Source: Bathynomus jamesi
Lineage: Eukaryota; Arthropoda; Malacostraca; Isopoda; Cirolanidae
Length of the DNA stretch: 64,000 bases
Reading direction: 5' to 3'
Assembly: GCA_023014485.1 (NCBI GenBank)
Contig: JAJOZX010000938.1
Coordinates: 803,501 to 867,500 of the forward strand
Below are positions 1 to 11,300 of the stretch, one piece after another. The notes under the pieces are model-generated. The model was not told the origin of the DNA and did not search any database. It was given only the letters and a program-made list of their open reading frames with translations. The position numbers were made by a program, and so were the translations under genes. Position 1 is the first letter of the stretch, and every line of letters starts with the position of its first letter.

Positions 1-268
1 GCGACATTCATGACATTCTTGTTATACAGTAATAATACATGATTTTACTGCTTTTACTTTACAATATTTTATTACAATATACTGAATTTACTTTCCAAAT
101 AAAGTATTTTAATGATCTAAGTTTTATTTTCTTACTATCTTCAAAAGATTAGTTTAAATTGTCAAATTTTCGCCTGCTAGATATTTTTGCATAAACTATA
201 ACCCACTCGAAAAACGCGAAAATTTCTTGCAGGTGAACATTTCGCATTCACTAGTATATAAAAAGTTT

Positions 269-838
269 GGTACTTACGTATTAACGGGGGGCCACCACAT
301 ATTGATGATTGGTTAGGTTAAGTTGTAATATTTTTGTTAGTTGAAAATTTCTAATACATCATATTTTTTAAATAGCAATATTTTTTTAAAATATTTTTTT
401 TATACAATTTTCTGAAAAAAAGTAATTTTTTTAGGCTTATTCATGATAAAAATTTGGGAAACTGGTACTCACACACAAGAGCTCGAAAAGCTCTGGGGAT
501 CAGCTAAATGGAGAAATAAAAAGCATCGAGGCACTGCACGTCATCACCTAGAGTCATATCTTGTTGAATTTATGTGGCGACAGTTGGTACATGATCACGA
601 TCCATTCAATTCCATTCTTAATGCTATTAAAAATTTTTGGCCTCCAGAAACAAATGTTTCTAATGTGTAACATGTATTAATCATTGTAAATATTTGAAAT
701 ATAAATCATTGTAAATATTTAAAAAAATATTGCTATTTAAAAATATGATGTATTAGAAATTTTCAACTAACGAAAATATTACAACTTAACCTAACCAATC
801 ATCAATATGTGGTGGCCCCCCGTTAATACGTAAGTACC
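269..838. mobile_element. Merlin-like DNA transposon remnant with long TIRs
   Basis: Left end GGTACTTACGTATTAACGGG is mirrored at the right end, and the inverted match runs for more than 100 bp on each side. The flanks are AAAAGTTT (261-268) and AAAAGTTC (839-846), an 8-bp target duplication with one mismatch. The internal frame resembles the C-terminal end of ISXO2/IS1016-type transposases. GG termini and 8-bp duplications are known features of Merlin elements. At 570 bp it is far too short to be autonomous. Confidence 0.7.
443..670 (+). pseudogene. Merlin (ISXO2-like) transposase, C-terminal fragment
   Basis: A 75-residue frame contains [10 protein letters not shown], then a basic stretch with [13 protein letters not shown], then EFMWRQL and a short tail. 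This order (THTQ..IE..W, RG..., YL.EFMWR) is the end of the ISXO2-like DDE domain, as I recall the family. The N-terminal zinc ribbon and the first two catalytic acidic residues are absent. The frame lies between the TIRs of the 269-838 element. It is a relic, not a functional transposase. Confidence 0.55.
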
Positions 839-853
839 AAAAGTTCTATTGTA

Positions 854-1611
854 CAGGGTGGGCCGTAAGTTTCCATACATAGGAAAAATAAACATTTTTT
901 TATGGACAACCATTTTTATTTATATAATATGCTCTACATGGTTGCCATTGTTTTGAAAACACATTTCAATACGTGTTCCCCACTGTTGATGAACACGCAT
1001 TAGCACAGTTGACGTTATGCTTGTAATGGCGTTGGTGATACGTTCCTTTAGATGATTTATGTCTCGTATCTTTTCCTGATACACCATGGCCTTCAAGTGC
1101 CCCCAAAGATAGAAATCAAGGTGGGTGAGATCTGGGGATCTGGGAGGCCACTCCACAGGACCACGCCGACCAATCCAAGCATCCGGAAACTGCTGATCCA
1201 AATACCGACGCACGTGAAGACCATAATGAGGTGGAGCTCCATCTCGCTGGAAGTAAACTGGGAAGTTACCTTCCTCGTTTAGCAGGGATGGGAAAATCTC
1301 TTCTTGCAACATGTTAAGATACCTTTCGGCATTAAGATTTCCACTGACAAAAATTGGTCCAATAATTCTGTCACCCCATATCCCGGCCCACACCATCACT
1401 TTACCGGCACCTTGCATCTTCGTCGGACTCAGCCAGTTAGGGTTAGCATTACTCCAATAACGTATGTTTTGCCGATTAACCTCTCCATTGACGTAAAAAT
1501 TTGCTTCATCAGTAAACAAGATCTTACGTCAAACGCATATTCTTAGGGTATCTGAAACATAAAAACAAACGTTTAATTTTTCCTATGTATGGAAACTTAC
1601 GGCCCACCCTG
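854..1611. mobile_element. Tc1/mariner deletion derivative
   Basis: Inverted termini CAGGGTGGGCCGTAAGTTTC (854 onward) and its complement ending at 1611 are flanked by TA dinucleotides at 852-853 and 1612-1613, the standard Tc1/mariner target duplication. The 758-bp element keeps only the catalytic part of the transposase, on the minus strand. Confidence 0.85.
920..1519 (-). pseudogene. mariner-type transposase, 5'-truncated
   Basis: About 199 residues of DDE/D catalytic domain: FTDEANF (first Asp) at the start, [11 protein letters not shown] (second Asp) near the middle, and [17 protein letters not shown] (third Asp region). The N-terminal paired helix-turn-helix region is missing, and the frame begins at a TTG directly next to the terminal repeat. 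The deletion therefore removed the DNA-binding half. The frame is otherwise open, so the loss looks fairly young. It cannot bind TIRs as encoded. Confidence 0.8.
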
Positions 1612-1613
1612 TA

Positions 1614-2287
1614 GTAGCTGTTCATATAGATTTACAGTGATCACAATGGAACCTTATTACTGTATAAGAATAGTAAACTATATGGAATTCAACGCTGTTC
1701 ACGATCATATTGATTGTTTATCTTTATGAACACAGACATTACATTATAATTACCTGGATGTCAATGACTGCACATTCAATTGTCCTTTAGATATATATGT
1801 CTGTGTTATATTTTGTTGGACTAGGTTGTCACCCCCTCCACCCTACCTTCCACCAGTTGGGGTACCTTAACTAACACTGCGGCGTTGCCACATGTACGGA
1901 GTCGCCTGTGAGGCGAGGAATATTCTATATGCGGGCAACTGTACATGCATGTATATCCATAAACACGCACCCGCATACCCGCATACATGCATATATACAC
2001 ACATGCCCATTATACATTCGGACAAATGGGATGGTAATGCCTTCATATATTTATAAAGCAAAGAACTTCCATTAATAAGCAAATTTTATGCTTTATTGGT
2101 AAAATTGAGTTTTATGGTAAATCTTGATAGACAGATTGATAGATCACAGTATAAGTTCAGTGCGTGTAAAGAAGCTAAAATTATTTAAAGTTTGTTTTTA
2201 AAAATAAAAAAAATATATTTCGTATAACAAGCAAACCATATTTATGGTTAATTCTACTACGCAATCACTACGCTAACCATAGGTTAC
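1614..2287. other. intergenic, nothing recognised
   Basis: AT-rich sequence with a stretch rich in CATGCATATA-type alternating purine/pyrimidine around 1940-2010. I see no coding, RNA or transposon-end signal. Confidence 0.5.
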
Positions 2288-2391
2288 GCCGTGTCCAATG
2301 TCGTAACACCGCTTCCCGTCGATCAACGAAGTTAAGCGACAGTGGGTCTTAAAAGTAGTTGGATGGTGGGATAGTCCCCTGCGTTCAGCTT
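2288..2391 (+). pseudogene. 5S rRNA-like sequence (5S pseudogene or 5S-derived SINE head)
   Basis: The internal control region of 5S rRNA is visible: CGATCAACGAAGTTAAGCGAC corresponds to the GATCACCGAAGTTAAGC part, and AGTAGTTGGATGGTGGGA to the AGTACTTGGATGGGTGACC box. The 5' start GCCGTGTCCAATGTCGTAAC and the 3' end GTTCAGCTT diverge strongly. A functional 5S gene should be better conserved and usually tandem, so this is a decayed copy or the promoter head of a 5S-derived SINE. Confidence 0.6.
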
Positions 2392-3550
2392 ATGTAGCGA
2401 TCCGTGGTTCTGATCCCACATAAAGCCGTAAATTCCCTTCGTCATACGACCTTATATGTTGCGAAGGAGGTTAAAGAATTCAATCAAACAACAAACAACA
2501 ACAATAACGATGCTTATTTTCCTGGTAAGGGTTAACCATTTGGATTGTGAATTGGTTATAAAATTTCTTGATTTTTGGAAGTCTTTTCTTTTCTACGTAG
2601 GACATATCAAACAGCACTTCCAAGAAAGTTATATACCACTCAAAATGAGCTAAAAAAAAATTTGGATACTGACAAATACGTTATGAAGTCGAATCTATTT
2701 CATATTTTATTTAATTAACTTGTTATTACAATTTACAACATATATTACACTACATATATACTGTACATATATATTTTTCCTTTTACGAAAGAGCGCAAGC
2801 GGAAAGCGTTAAATACGGACATTCGTTCCATTCTTAATTCAACAAAGAAGACGTTGTCGACCTTTAAACACGATTCAGCCATCCGTGGTATTCCAAACCT
2901 CGCTCTGCAATCGTCGGTTACGTCGCGTTGTTAAGCAGCGCACGCAGGTGAGTAGACATCAAAAAAGAGAAAAAGCAGGATGCAAAAAAGAGAGAGAGAG
3001 AGAGAGGAAAAGTTGCTATTATAGCAAACATACTTTGGAAACAAGAATTATATATAAAAGGGTATTGCGTGAAACGTAGAGAATGGTATCGGGAAGAAAA
3101 AATTTCTTCACTTGAAGTTGGTATATCGTGTTCGGAATTTAAAAAAGAGAAATTTGCCAGAGCGCCCGATTCAACAACAAAAAAAAAAAATGAGGTCGGC
3201 TGGACACAACAGCCGCGAGCTGCCGTTTTTCTTGTTTCTTTTTCTTTGTTTAGTTCCACACCGGAGAGAAAAATATGAGCAGAATTCGGAATTTATCATT
3301 TAATAAATTAAAAAATTACACAGTATACAGTTTCATTTACAGAACCAATTTGAAGTATAAATCCAGGAAACGTTCTTTTTCTTTAACTAAAAAGGGGGAA
3401 TATTTATGAATATATATTTTCTGGGCGCGTAAAATTTATGCAAAGCAAATCTTCGTAACTTTTTTACTTGTTTACTGAAAGTAGACCGGTAAGTTTTCAA
3501 AGATTCTCATGTGTACAGTATATGGGTAATTTCTCTTAGAGTGAAAGTTT
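2392..3550. other. intergenic, low-complexity stretches only
   Basis: AT-rich, with a GA-rich run at about 2950-3015 and a poly-A run near 3180. Short reading frames here are compositional and resemble no family I know. Confidence 0.45.
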
Positions 3551-3752
3551 GGATCAAGTAAAGATAAGCACCCCAGCCTTCTTTAATTAGCCTTATAAGG
3601 CTAACTAACGAAAATATCACGACTTAACCTAACCAATCGTCAAGGGCGTACAGTTGACTTAACGATTGGTTAGGTTAGGTCGTGATATTTTCGTTAGTTA
3701 GCCTTATAAGGCTAATTAAAGAAGGCTGGGAGTGCTTATCTTTACTTGATCC
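3551..3752. mobile_element. 202-bp palindromic MITE
   Basis: The two halves are near-perfect reverse complements, beginning GGATCAAGTAAAGATAAGCA and ending with its complement, so the unit would fold into one long hairpin. Flanks are GAAAGTTT (3543-3550) and GAAAGTTC (3753-3760), an 8-bp duplication with one mismatch. The centre carries GATTGGTTAGGTTAGGTCGT and its inverse, a module that recurs elsewhere in the window. Merlin-type mobilisation is an inference from the GG ends and 8-bp duplication. Confidence 0.75.
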
Positions 3753-4820
3753 GAAAGTTCTTAAGCACCATGCTCAGTAACCATTTTAATGCTATTGTTT
3801 TAAGAATTTTTATTATAATGAAAGGTGGTGCGTGAAAGTTATGCGTATGATTACGCTCTAAATGTGAATCAAAAAGCGAGAAATCCGCTTTAACTTTGTT
3901 GCCTCTACGACAAACTTTATTTTCCAGAATGTGACAACGAATTGAGAGAAAATAATGTGCAACGATTTTAAGTCCGAGAAGATAACATATTAAGGCTTTT
4001 ATTTTTTGTTTTTGTTTTTTGTAAGAGCTTCATATTTTACATTATTGGATAGCGACGTAGGAACGTACATTTAGCACATTTTGTGAACAAAATATGTGGT
4101 TTATGAATGAAAGAAACATATATAAATATCACTTTATTGTGATATATTTCTAACAAAATTTACAAAATTATTTTAAACATTGATATTATAAAACTTAATA
4201 ATTTCCAAAATGAAATACAGTACAACAAATCAGATGCCTTAATTACATGTAAGTAAATCTCACTCCAATCTAGTATAGTCAAGTCTAATATAACTCGAGT
4301 TTCCTTTACGAACTATAATAGATGTACAGCGAGTATTTTGCTTAATACAGACATTTAAATCTATGAAATTTTTACTTATAATAGTAAAGAACATCGAACT
4401 GTATAAGTTTTGGAGGATCTTGTGGGTCGTTAGTTTTAATGAAAATATCACGACTTAACCCAACTAACGAAAATGAGAAAGAAATGAGCATTACTTACCA
4501 ACAAAGTTAAAAAAACGACTACATCCGAGATATTTTTCGTAAAGAGATAGAAAGAATAAAGCAAAATTTAGTAAAGAATTTATTCTCATTATTCTTGATT
4601 GAAAGAAAATCCTAAAATAACTTTTTATCAAAACATTTGAAGGACAGGACCGGAAATAATTTCATTATATACTTCCATTCCCAAAGTGTTGGACAAATTA
4701 ATAAAGAAAATAAGGTACAAAAAGAAATGAGAGTATTGAACAGCACATTTTGACCAAAGATAATAAGAAACTGATACGTAGGAGCTAAAAACCTCAACGT
4801 ATATCGACAGTTAGCAGCTG
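3753..4820. other. intergenic, AT-rich
   Basis: No convincing gene. A short stretch at about 4442-4475 (CACGACTTAACCCAACTAACG) is a degenerate copy of the GGTTAGGTTAAG module. Otherwise nothing recognised. Confidence 0.45.
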
Positions 4821-5089
4821 ATGAAGAAGCTTCTAACAGTGGCTATATCCTCCAGCGCGGGACACGTCAACGCGAAGAAGAGGCGACGTCAATCCGAAAC
4901 ATCAACGCGCTGGTGCCAAACTTCCTCAAATCTTCTTGCAGCGGGCTGTCTACGGTTGGCCAGACTGGGAGTCGACGGCCTGTTGCGTGGCACGGTCAGA
5001 ATGCCGGTCGGCTCCCGTAGCCGGACCTATACCAGCGTATATTTTTTTCATTTACGGGGAGAAATTGTGTGCCGGACGTGCTGCCCGGA

Positions 5090-5131
5090 CTACTCTTACT
5101 CTTCGGCGACATTAACACTAATCCAGGCCCC
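5090..5131 (+). other. 2A-like motif in the LINE leader region
   Basis: One frame reads LLLLFGDINTNPGP, ending in the NPGP that defines 2A ribosome-skipping peptides. The consensus has Asp-x-Glu-x-Asn-Pro-Gly-Pro, and here the Glu position is Asn. 2A-like sequences at this position are known in several invertebrate non-LTR elements. A hydrophobic Leu run precedes it, as usual. The frame stops shortly downstream, before the endonuclease. Whether it still skips is unknown. Confidence 0.6.
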
Positions 5132-5231
5132 ACTACAACTTACACATGTCACCATACACAAAGACATAGACACAATAGGACCATGTGACACATACAGAAG
5201 CATAATATTAACATATTATAGTATAACGTAG

Positions 5232-5917
5232 ATGGCCTCACAAACAAAATCATGCAGCTTAGGGAAATCGTACACAAACAAAACATTCACATAGCACTTA
5301 TACAAGAAACAAAATTAAAACGCACACACAAAACACCCACCATTCCTGACTTCACGGTGATCCGTCAAGATCGTACTGGGGATCACGGAGGTGGACTCAT
5401 CAGTGAGTCATCACTTACATACGTAAAAGCATTAGCTACACTGATGCCAACCAAAACATTACCAATCCAAGCAGATAACACGATAGAAATACAGGCAGTT
5501 GACATTAAAACGCGCGCAAAACACAACACCTCACTCATCAACATTTATATCTCACCAGATAGTTCACCTCAGGTGCCAGCCAATTACAATCCACACTTAC
5601 ACAATCTGGCCTCTCTCACTAATGTCATCTTAGGAGGAGACTTCAACGCTAAAGACACTAGTTGGTACCTGCACAACCAAGGCAACACCAGAGGCGCTAA
5701 CATAGCCACACAACTAAACAGCCTCTTCATTCTTAACAATACAGAAGAACACAGACATACCACATCAAGCAGGATACTCAAACTCCTCCCCAGAAATAAC
5801 GTTCTGTTCCCCCTCACTATCAACACATACACATTGGAGAACAGAAAAACAACTGTCATCAGACCACCTGCTCATCATCATTACAACACGTTCTACACTC
5901 TGCCCCAACAGCCTTAG
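5232..5917 (+). pseudogene. LINE ORF2, apurinic/apyrimidinic endonuclease domain
   Basis: The frame contains IALIQETKL near the N terminus (catalytic Glu of the exonuclease-endonuclease-phosphatase fold), GGGLI, and GGDFNAKDTSWY (the GDFNA block with metal-binding Asp/Asn). This domain nicks target DNA for target-primed reverse transcription. The expected SDH block after the last conserved region is disrupted near 5880-5917, where the frame stops before the linker to the reverse transcriptase. Confidence 0.75.
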
Positions 5918-6499
5918 GCACACTTACAGAAATTACAAGATAGCTGATTGGGAACAGTTCAAAATACAGACTGAGGAACAATTCACCACATTAAACAGCA
6001 CACCCATCATAAACATCAATACAACACTCAAGACATTTAATCAGATCATCAATAATGCAAACAAATACATACCCAAGGGCAACATTAGGAAATACAACCC
6101 AAATTACACTAGAGAAATAACCCACCTCATAAGGCAACGTAACAACCTCAAACATAGCACACAAACACCACACACAGAAGCCATAAAACAGCAGATACAA
6201 CAGCTCAACACAGAAATAAACAACAAACTTAAAGAAAAACAAACAAACAGAAACATTTAGGGAATTCATAACAACACTAAACCACTCCACAGATACATCC
6301 AGGCTATACAAGACTATAAACAGCATTACCCACTCTAACAGCGGCATTCACACCTCACACGCGGCTATCTGACGCAGCCAAAATAATATCCCCACATATG
6401 CACAACAAGCTAACATTCTCGTTAATCACTACGCAAAGATAAGTCACTTAAACAGAGACAACAATCAGAAACACGCAGACAGACAAACAGCCAGACATA

Positions 6500-7635
6500 A
6501 GAAAACCTACAGACTCGACACGACCATTACACCCTTCAATATAGACCAGACCACCAAGATCATCAAAAACATTAAGAATTCGAAGGCTACTGGACCAGAC
6601 AACATATCTAACATACACCTTAAACACATGGGCCAACAGGGAATACTATCACTCACAAACATCAGCACATATTCATACCAACACTGTATTATTCCTGACA
6701 TATGGAACCAAGGTAAAATTATTACACTACTCAAACCAAAAAAAAATCCAACAGAACCAGCTTCCTATAGACCCATTACTTTAGTGTTTCTATTACTTTA
6801 GAAAGTGTGCATAGTAATCTTACAAATCACCAACCCACACATACCACTATCACCTACTCAACATGGATTCAGACCTCACCACTCAACCACGACATTACTC
6901 ACTAACCTCACGCAGCACATCATGGATGGCATCAACTCCAGACGACCAACTCAACGTACACTATTAGCAACAATAAACATTAGTAAAGCATTTGATGCTA
7001 TCCCATGCTTCCCTCTCATAAACAAAGTACTCACCACAAACATGCACAATAACACCAAAAGGTGGCTGAGCAACTATCTTTCAGGAAGATATTCACATGT
7101 CACATTTAATGGCAAGTCATCCAAAAACAAGCTTTTTCCGAACGAGGTTCATCAAGCCTCTGTTTTCTCACCAACACTGTTCAACTTGTACATGCATGAC
7201 ATTCCAACACCCATAGATAACAAGCTTACCTTATCCTCATATGCAGATAACATCACTCTAACATCCACCCGCAACAACATCGACACCGCTACAAATAACC
7301 TACAAACATACATAAACAGTATACAAGACTGGCTCACACACAATAGACTCAAAGTAGCGCCCACAAAATCAACCATCACCTTGCTAACAAGCAACACAAA
7401 AGAACACCAGATAACTCCACAGATTACACTAAACAACAACATTCCACACACTCAGAGGACCAAAATACTTGGGGTCACATACAACACATCATTATCTTTT
7501 GTAAACCACATTCAGGACATTAAAAACAAATGTACGTCAAGACTTAACACGCTTAGGGTACTAACAGGCACAAACTTTGGACACCAGCAGGAAACAACAT
7601 CACTCATATACAAACAATATATCGCTCAGTTATGA
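6500..7635 (+). pseudogene. LINE ORF2, reverse transcriptase domain
   Basis: Fragments in shifted frames give KNSKATGPDNIS (template-binding motif), PASYRPIT, then from 6805 QHGFRPHHSTTTLL, ISKAFDAIP (catalytic Asp of motif A), HQASVFSPTLFNLYMHDI (motif B, degenerate) and SYADNITL at the FADD position. The last is YADN, so the second catalytic Asp is Asn. NRLKVAPTKST and TKILGVTYNTSLSF follow as the conserved post-RT blocks. A frameshift lies near 6800 and the frame ends at 7635. Confidence 0.8.
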
Positions 7636-7648
7636 ATTATGCTAGCCC

Positions 7649-8362
7649 ATGCTGGGCACCCATTATCTCAAACACACACATAAACACCTTACAGACAATA
7701 CAAAACAACGCACTTCGTATCATTACAGGATGTACTCAAACAACACCAATAGAACACCTGCACCAGAAATAAAAATATGGAAAGTTAGAGAACATTTACA
7801 CATGAGGGGAACACAATTCATGGCAGCAGCGACAACTAACCCACAACACCCTTGCCACTACGTGTACAATCATGCACCAAAACCTCACACCCTTAAGGTA
7901 ACACCAGAGAGACATTATAACCAAATACTCCATTCCATATCACGCCCCACAGAAATCACAGAGTACAGAAAACATATACACACACACCTAACCCACATAG
8001 CACTGACACGACTCGGTCCGAATGCGATCCTAGGTGCGAAGCCGCCACCCATTGAAAGGTCAGAGACCAGCCTTAGCAGATTGGATCGAGTTAACTTAGC
8101 ACGATTCCGATGTGGACATCACCCCAACTTAGAGACATATAAACACAGACTAGACAACTCCACAGACGACACCTGCCACCTGTGCCAGGACACACCACAA
8201 ACAATTGAACACATTAGGACAGACTGTACTGCTCTAGCACAACATAGAACACAACACAACATCACTAGTGCGCTGAACCTCTGGTCCACTCCGGAGAGGG
8301 CGATCGGTTACCTGCGTGCCGCCGCCTTGCTCGATCAGGGTGGGCTGCAGGGGCGTACCTAA
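7649..8362 (+). pseudogene. LINE ORF2 C-terminal region with Cys/His knuckle
   Basis: The frame includes SLSRLDRVNLARFRCGHHPNL followed by CHLCQ...EHIRTDC, the CxxC...H...C knuckle found after the reverse transcriptase in jockey-type LINEs. The reading frame crosses into the hAT element at 8348. Removing that element (one GTGGGCTG copy) would leave a few more codons and a stop just past 12390, then the CAA tail. The gene was therefore already near its natural 3' end when the hAT inserted. Confidence 0.7.
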
Positions 8363-11300
8363 AGTATTTGGCACCACGGGCGGATCCTTCCTTTGGCACC
8401 CCCCATAAATAATTTTAAAATTTAAACACACAAAAAAATATATTATGTTTGCAAGTAGATTTTTAAAAAGTACAGTACGGTCATAAGCAAATTGGAAATA
8501 AGAGAAATGCAGGACATTAAAAATTCAGTGAACAGGTAATACTGCATTTTATTTTATACAAAAAACACAGGAAATCCAGTCTCAACGCTAAGCCTATTCT
8601 TCAAAGGTAAATAGAGAGGATTCACAGTCTCTGCTTTCGAGCCTTAATTTCTGCAAATTGATCCATGACCATCAAAATTCACCTTCTTTGCATATTCATG
8701 TTCAATTGAAAGTAAAGCCAGATTTGTCACTCTTGTCTGACTCATGGTCGAGCGAAAGAAATTTTTTATCAATTTCAATTTGCAAAAACTTCTTTCACAT
8801 GAAGCAATAGACACACAGAGAGTCAAAAAGAATCTCAAACACAGTGACAAGCTTGGCAAAGATTCACAAAAATCCCATTTCACAATAAACTCCAGAAACT
8901 GCAATGCTGTCCATTTCTTTGCCTCTTCAACGCTGATTTTGGCAGCTTCCAAATGCCTCCAAAGTCTTCCAATTTCCACATTGATATCTTCATCAGAGAA
9001 TTCATCGAAAATCTGAGTCAAATTTGGAATATACTTCCGAAGTTCTTCTTCTGTTGCAACAACCAAAGTGTTTGGCTGAATAACAGCGAAGATTGACAGA
9101 ATTTGATCCAGTTTTAGAACGAATCTCCAATTCTTGATGAAAGCGTTCAAGACATTCAAACATAGCCCTTTTTACTTCCTCTGGCAATGTGAGACCAGCA
9201 TCCTTTGCCGTCTCTCCTGGCATCCTTTTTCGGAGCTTTACTCTCCCTCTTCTCTCCATAGAAAGGTCCATTTCCTCACACTTTGTAGTTGCATAATGAA
9301 TGGCCCTCTCCACAATTTCATTGCGCTGATCTTCAAGAAACAGCTTTAGAGCTTGGAGCTTCACAATGCACTTTTCAAGGCTGATTCCAACTGTTTGCAA
9401 ATACTTTTGTGAGAGATTAATTTCTTCCAGGACTTCACACCAGAAAGAAAGGTAACTCAAAAAAGAGAAATCACATACAGCGGACAGCAAATTCTGAGCT
9501 GATCCTCTTGTGTCCACATTTTCTTTGGGATCGCACAGTACTTCAAGGGTTGAGGTCAGCTTTTCAAAATTTGCTTTTACTGGTTTCACAGCGTCATAAT
9601 GAGCACTCCATCTTGTCTGGGAAAGTCTTTTGACTGTCATGCCTACATTCTCCATCAGCACTTCCCATCGATGAAAAGAAGGAATAGACTCTCTCCAAGG
9701 TTCCAAAAAAAGTCACACATGAAGAAACGCTTCCAAATGAATGCACTCCGCAAAGGTTCAGAGAATGATTTGCACAAGGCACAAACAAAGCCTTGGGATT
9801 AATCTCTCTGATCTTTGACTGAACACCACCATGAATCCCAGCCATAGTTGCAGCGTTGTCATATCCTTGACCACGGCACAGGTTTATGTCCAGTCCATCT
9901 CTCTCCAGATGTCTCAGGATATCCCCTGTGTGCTCAGCAACAGACTTTCCGGCAATAGGGAAGAAGCCCAAGAATGATTCCTTTACTTCAACTTTGTCAC
10001 ATTCAATATGGACGTATCTGATCACTTCACACATCTGATCAGTGTGGGACACATCAGGAGTGCTGTCAAAAAGAATCCCAAAATACTTTGCTTTCTTGAT
10101 ATCAACCACTATTTTCTCTTTGACGTAATTTCCCAAAAGGCAAATGAACTCATTCTGAATCTTTGGAGGTAAATACAAAGCTACTCTCCTCCCAGATGGA
10201 ATAGAATGCTTAATCCTTACAAAATGTTCTTCCAAAACTGGATTATAATTTGACAGCAACTCTACCAATTCCATGAAGTTTCCTTTGATTACTGATGACA
10301 TGTCCTCTTTGTGACCACGAAAAGGAAGATTCTGGTGAGCCAGAAACAAGGTTACGTCCAAGAGGCGATGTAAAATATCCCTCCAGTTCTTTCTCTCCTT
10401 GTTCATTGTTGCTTGATGAACTTGATCAATGGTTTTTTGAAGCTTCAACCCTGCTCCCAAGGTCTTCCATTTCTCCAGGCATGAGAGATGCTGCTCAGAA
10501 GCCTCATGGTCAGACACCTTTGGGTTTAGCTTCCACCATGCTTGAAACCCAGTGACAAAGCTGGATGTTCCAATTCCTTGTCATCAAAAGTCTGCAGCAA
10601 AAACAAAACAAACTTTCTTTTGATGGAGAGTAAACCATTCTGAAAACTTTCTCGCCATTTGGCAGAGCCTTATAGAACCATGCAGTGGTCAGCTGTCGAC
10701 TCTTCCCATTGGATTTCTCTCCTTGTCTTTGAATTGCACTGAAAGGTCCATCCCTCTTTTGGAAGGGTTCACTTCCCCTCTTAATAAGATCAACTCTCAA
10801 TTCATTTGGAACCGGGATTGGCCAAGCAGCGACATCAGAATAAATTTAAAATCTATCCGTCTCCTCTTCTTCATCAGAGTGTTCCTCCTGTTGGTGTGGA
10901 CTTCTGCTGGCGTCTCCTTTCTCTTCATCAGTTTCACTGCTTTCAGAAGATGAATTGCCATCCTCCAATCCTTGCTCTCTCCATTTGAATCCTCTTGTGA
11001 AGATGCTTCTTGTATTTGTCATTCAGATTCACCAGGCTGACTATCTTCAGGACTTTCTCCTATTGCACTTGATGCTGAAGGCGTCACATACTTCAAAATT
11101 GATCCGGACATTGCTTGAGCCACCTCTTCTCTTGCCTTCATCATTTTTCTTTGTTGGAATCCACTGAGTCGATTTCGCTTCATAGTGGATGTTTTCTGCA
11201 AAATTTTAAAATCAAAAGGTATAAAGCATGAACATGTATAACAAGCATGAACTATTATGACTTGAAATACATTAACTGAACAAATTGTCTGTGATGATTA

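Noticed and set aside
3670..3690. Telomeric TTAGG array
   Set aside because: Only two TTAGG steps, always embedded in the same longer repeated module inside transposons.
5991..6734. Minus-strand frames rich in Cys, Val and Phe as membrane proteins
   Set aside because: They are the antisense of the biased, A/C-rich LINE coding strand.
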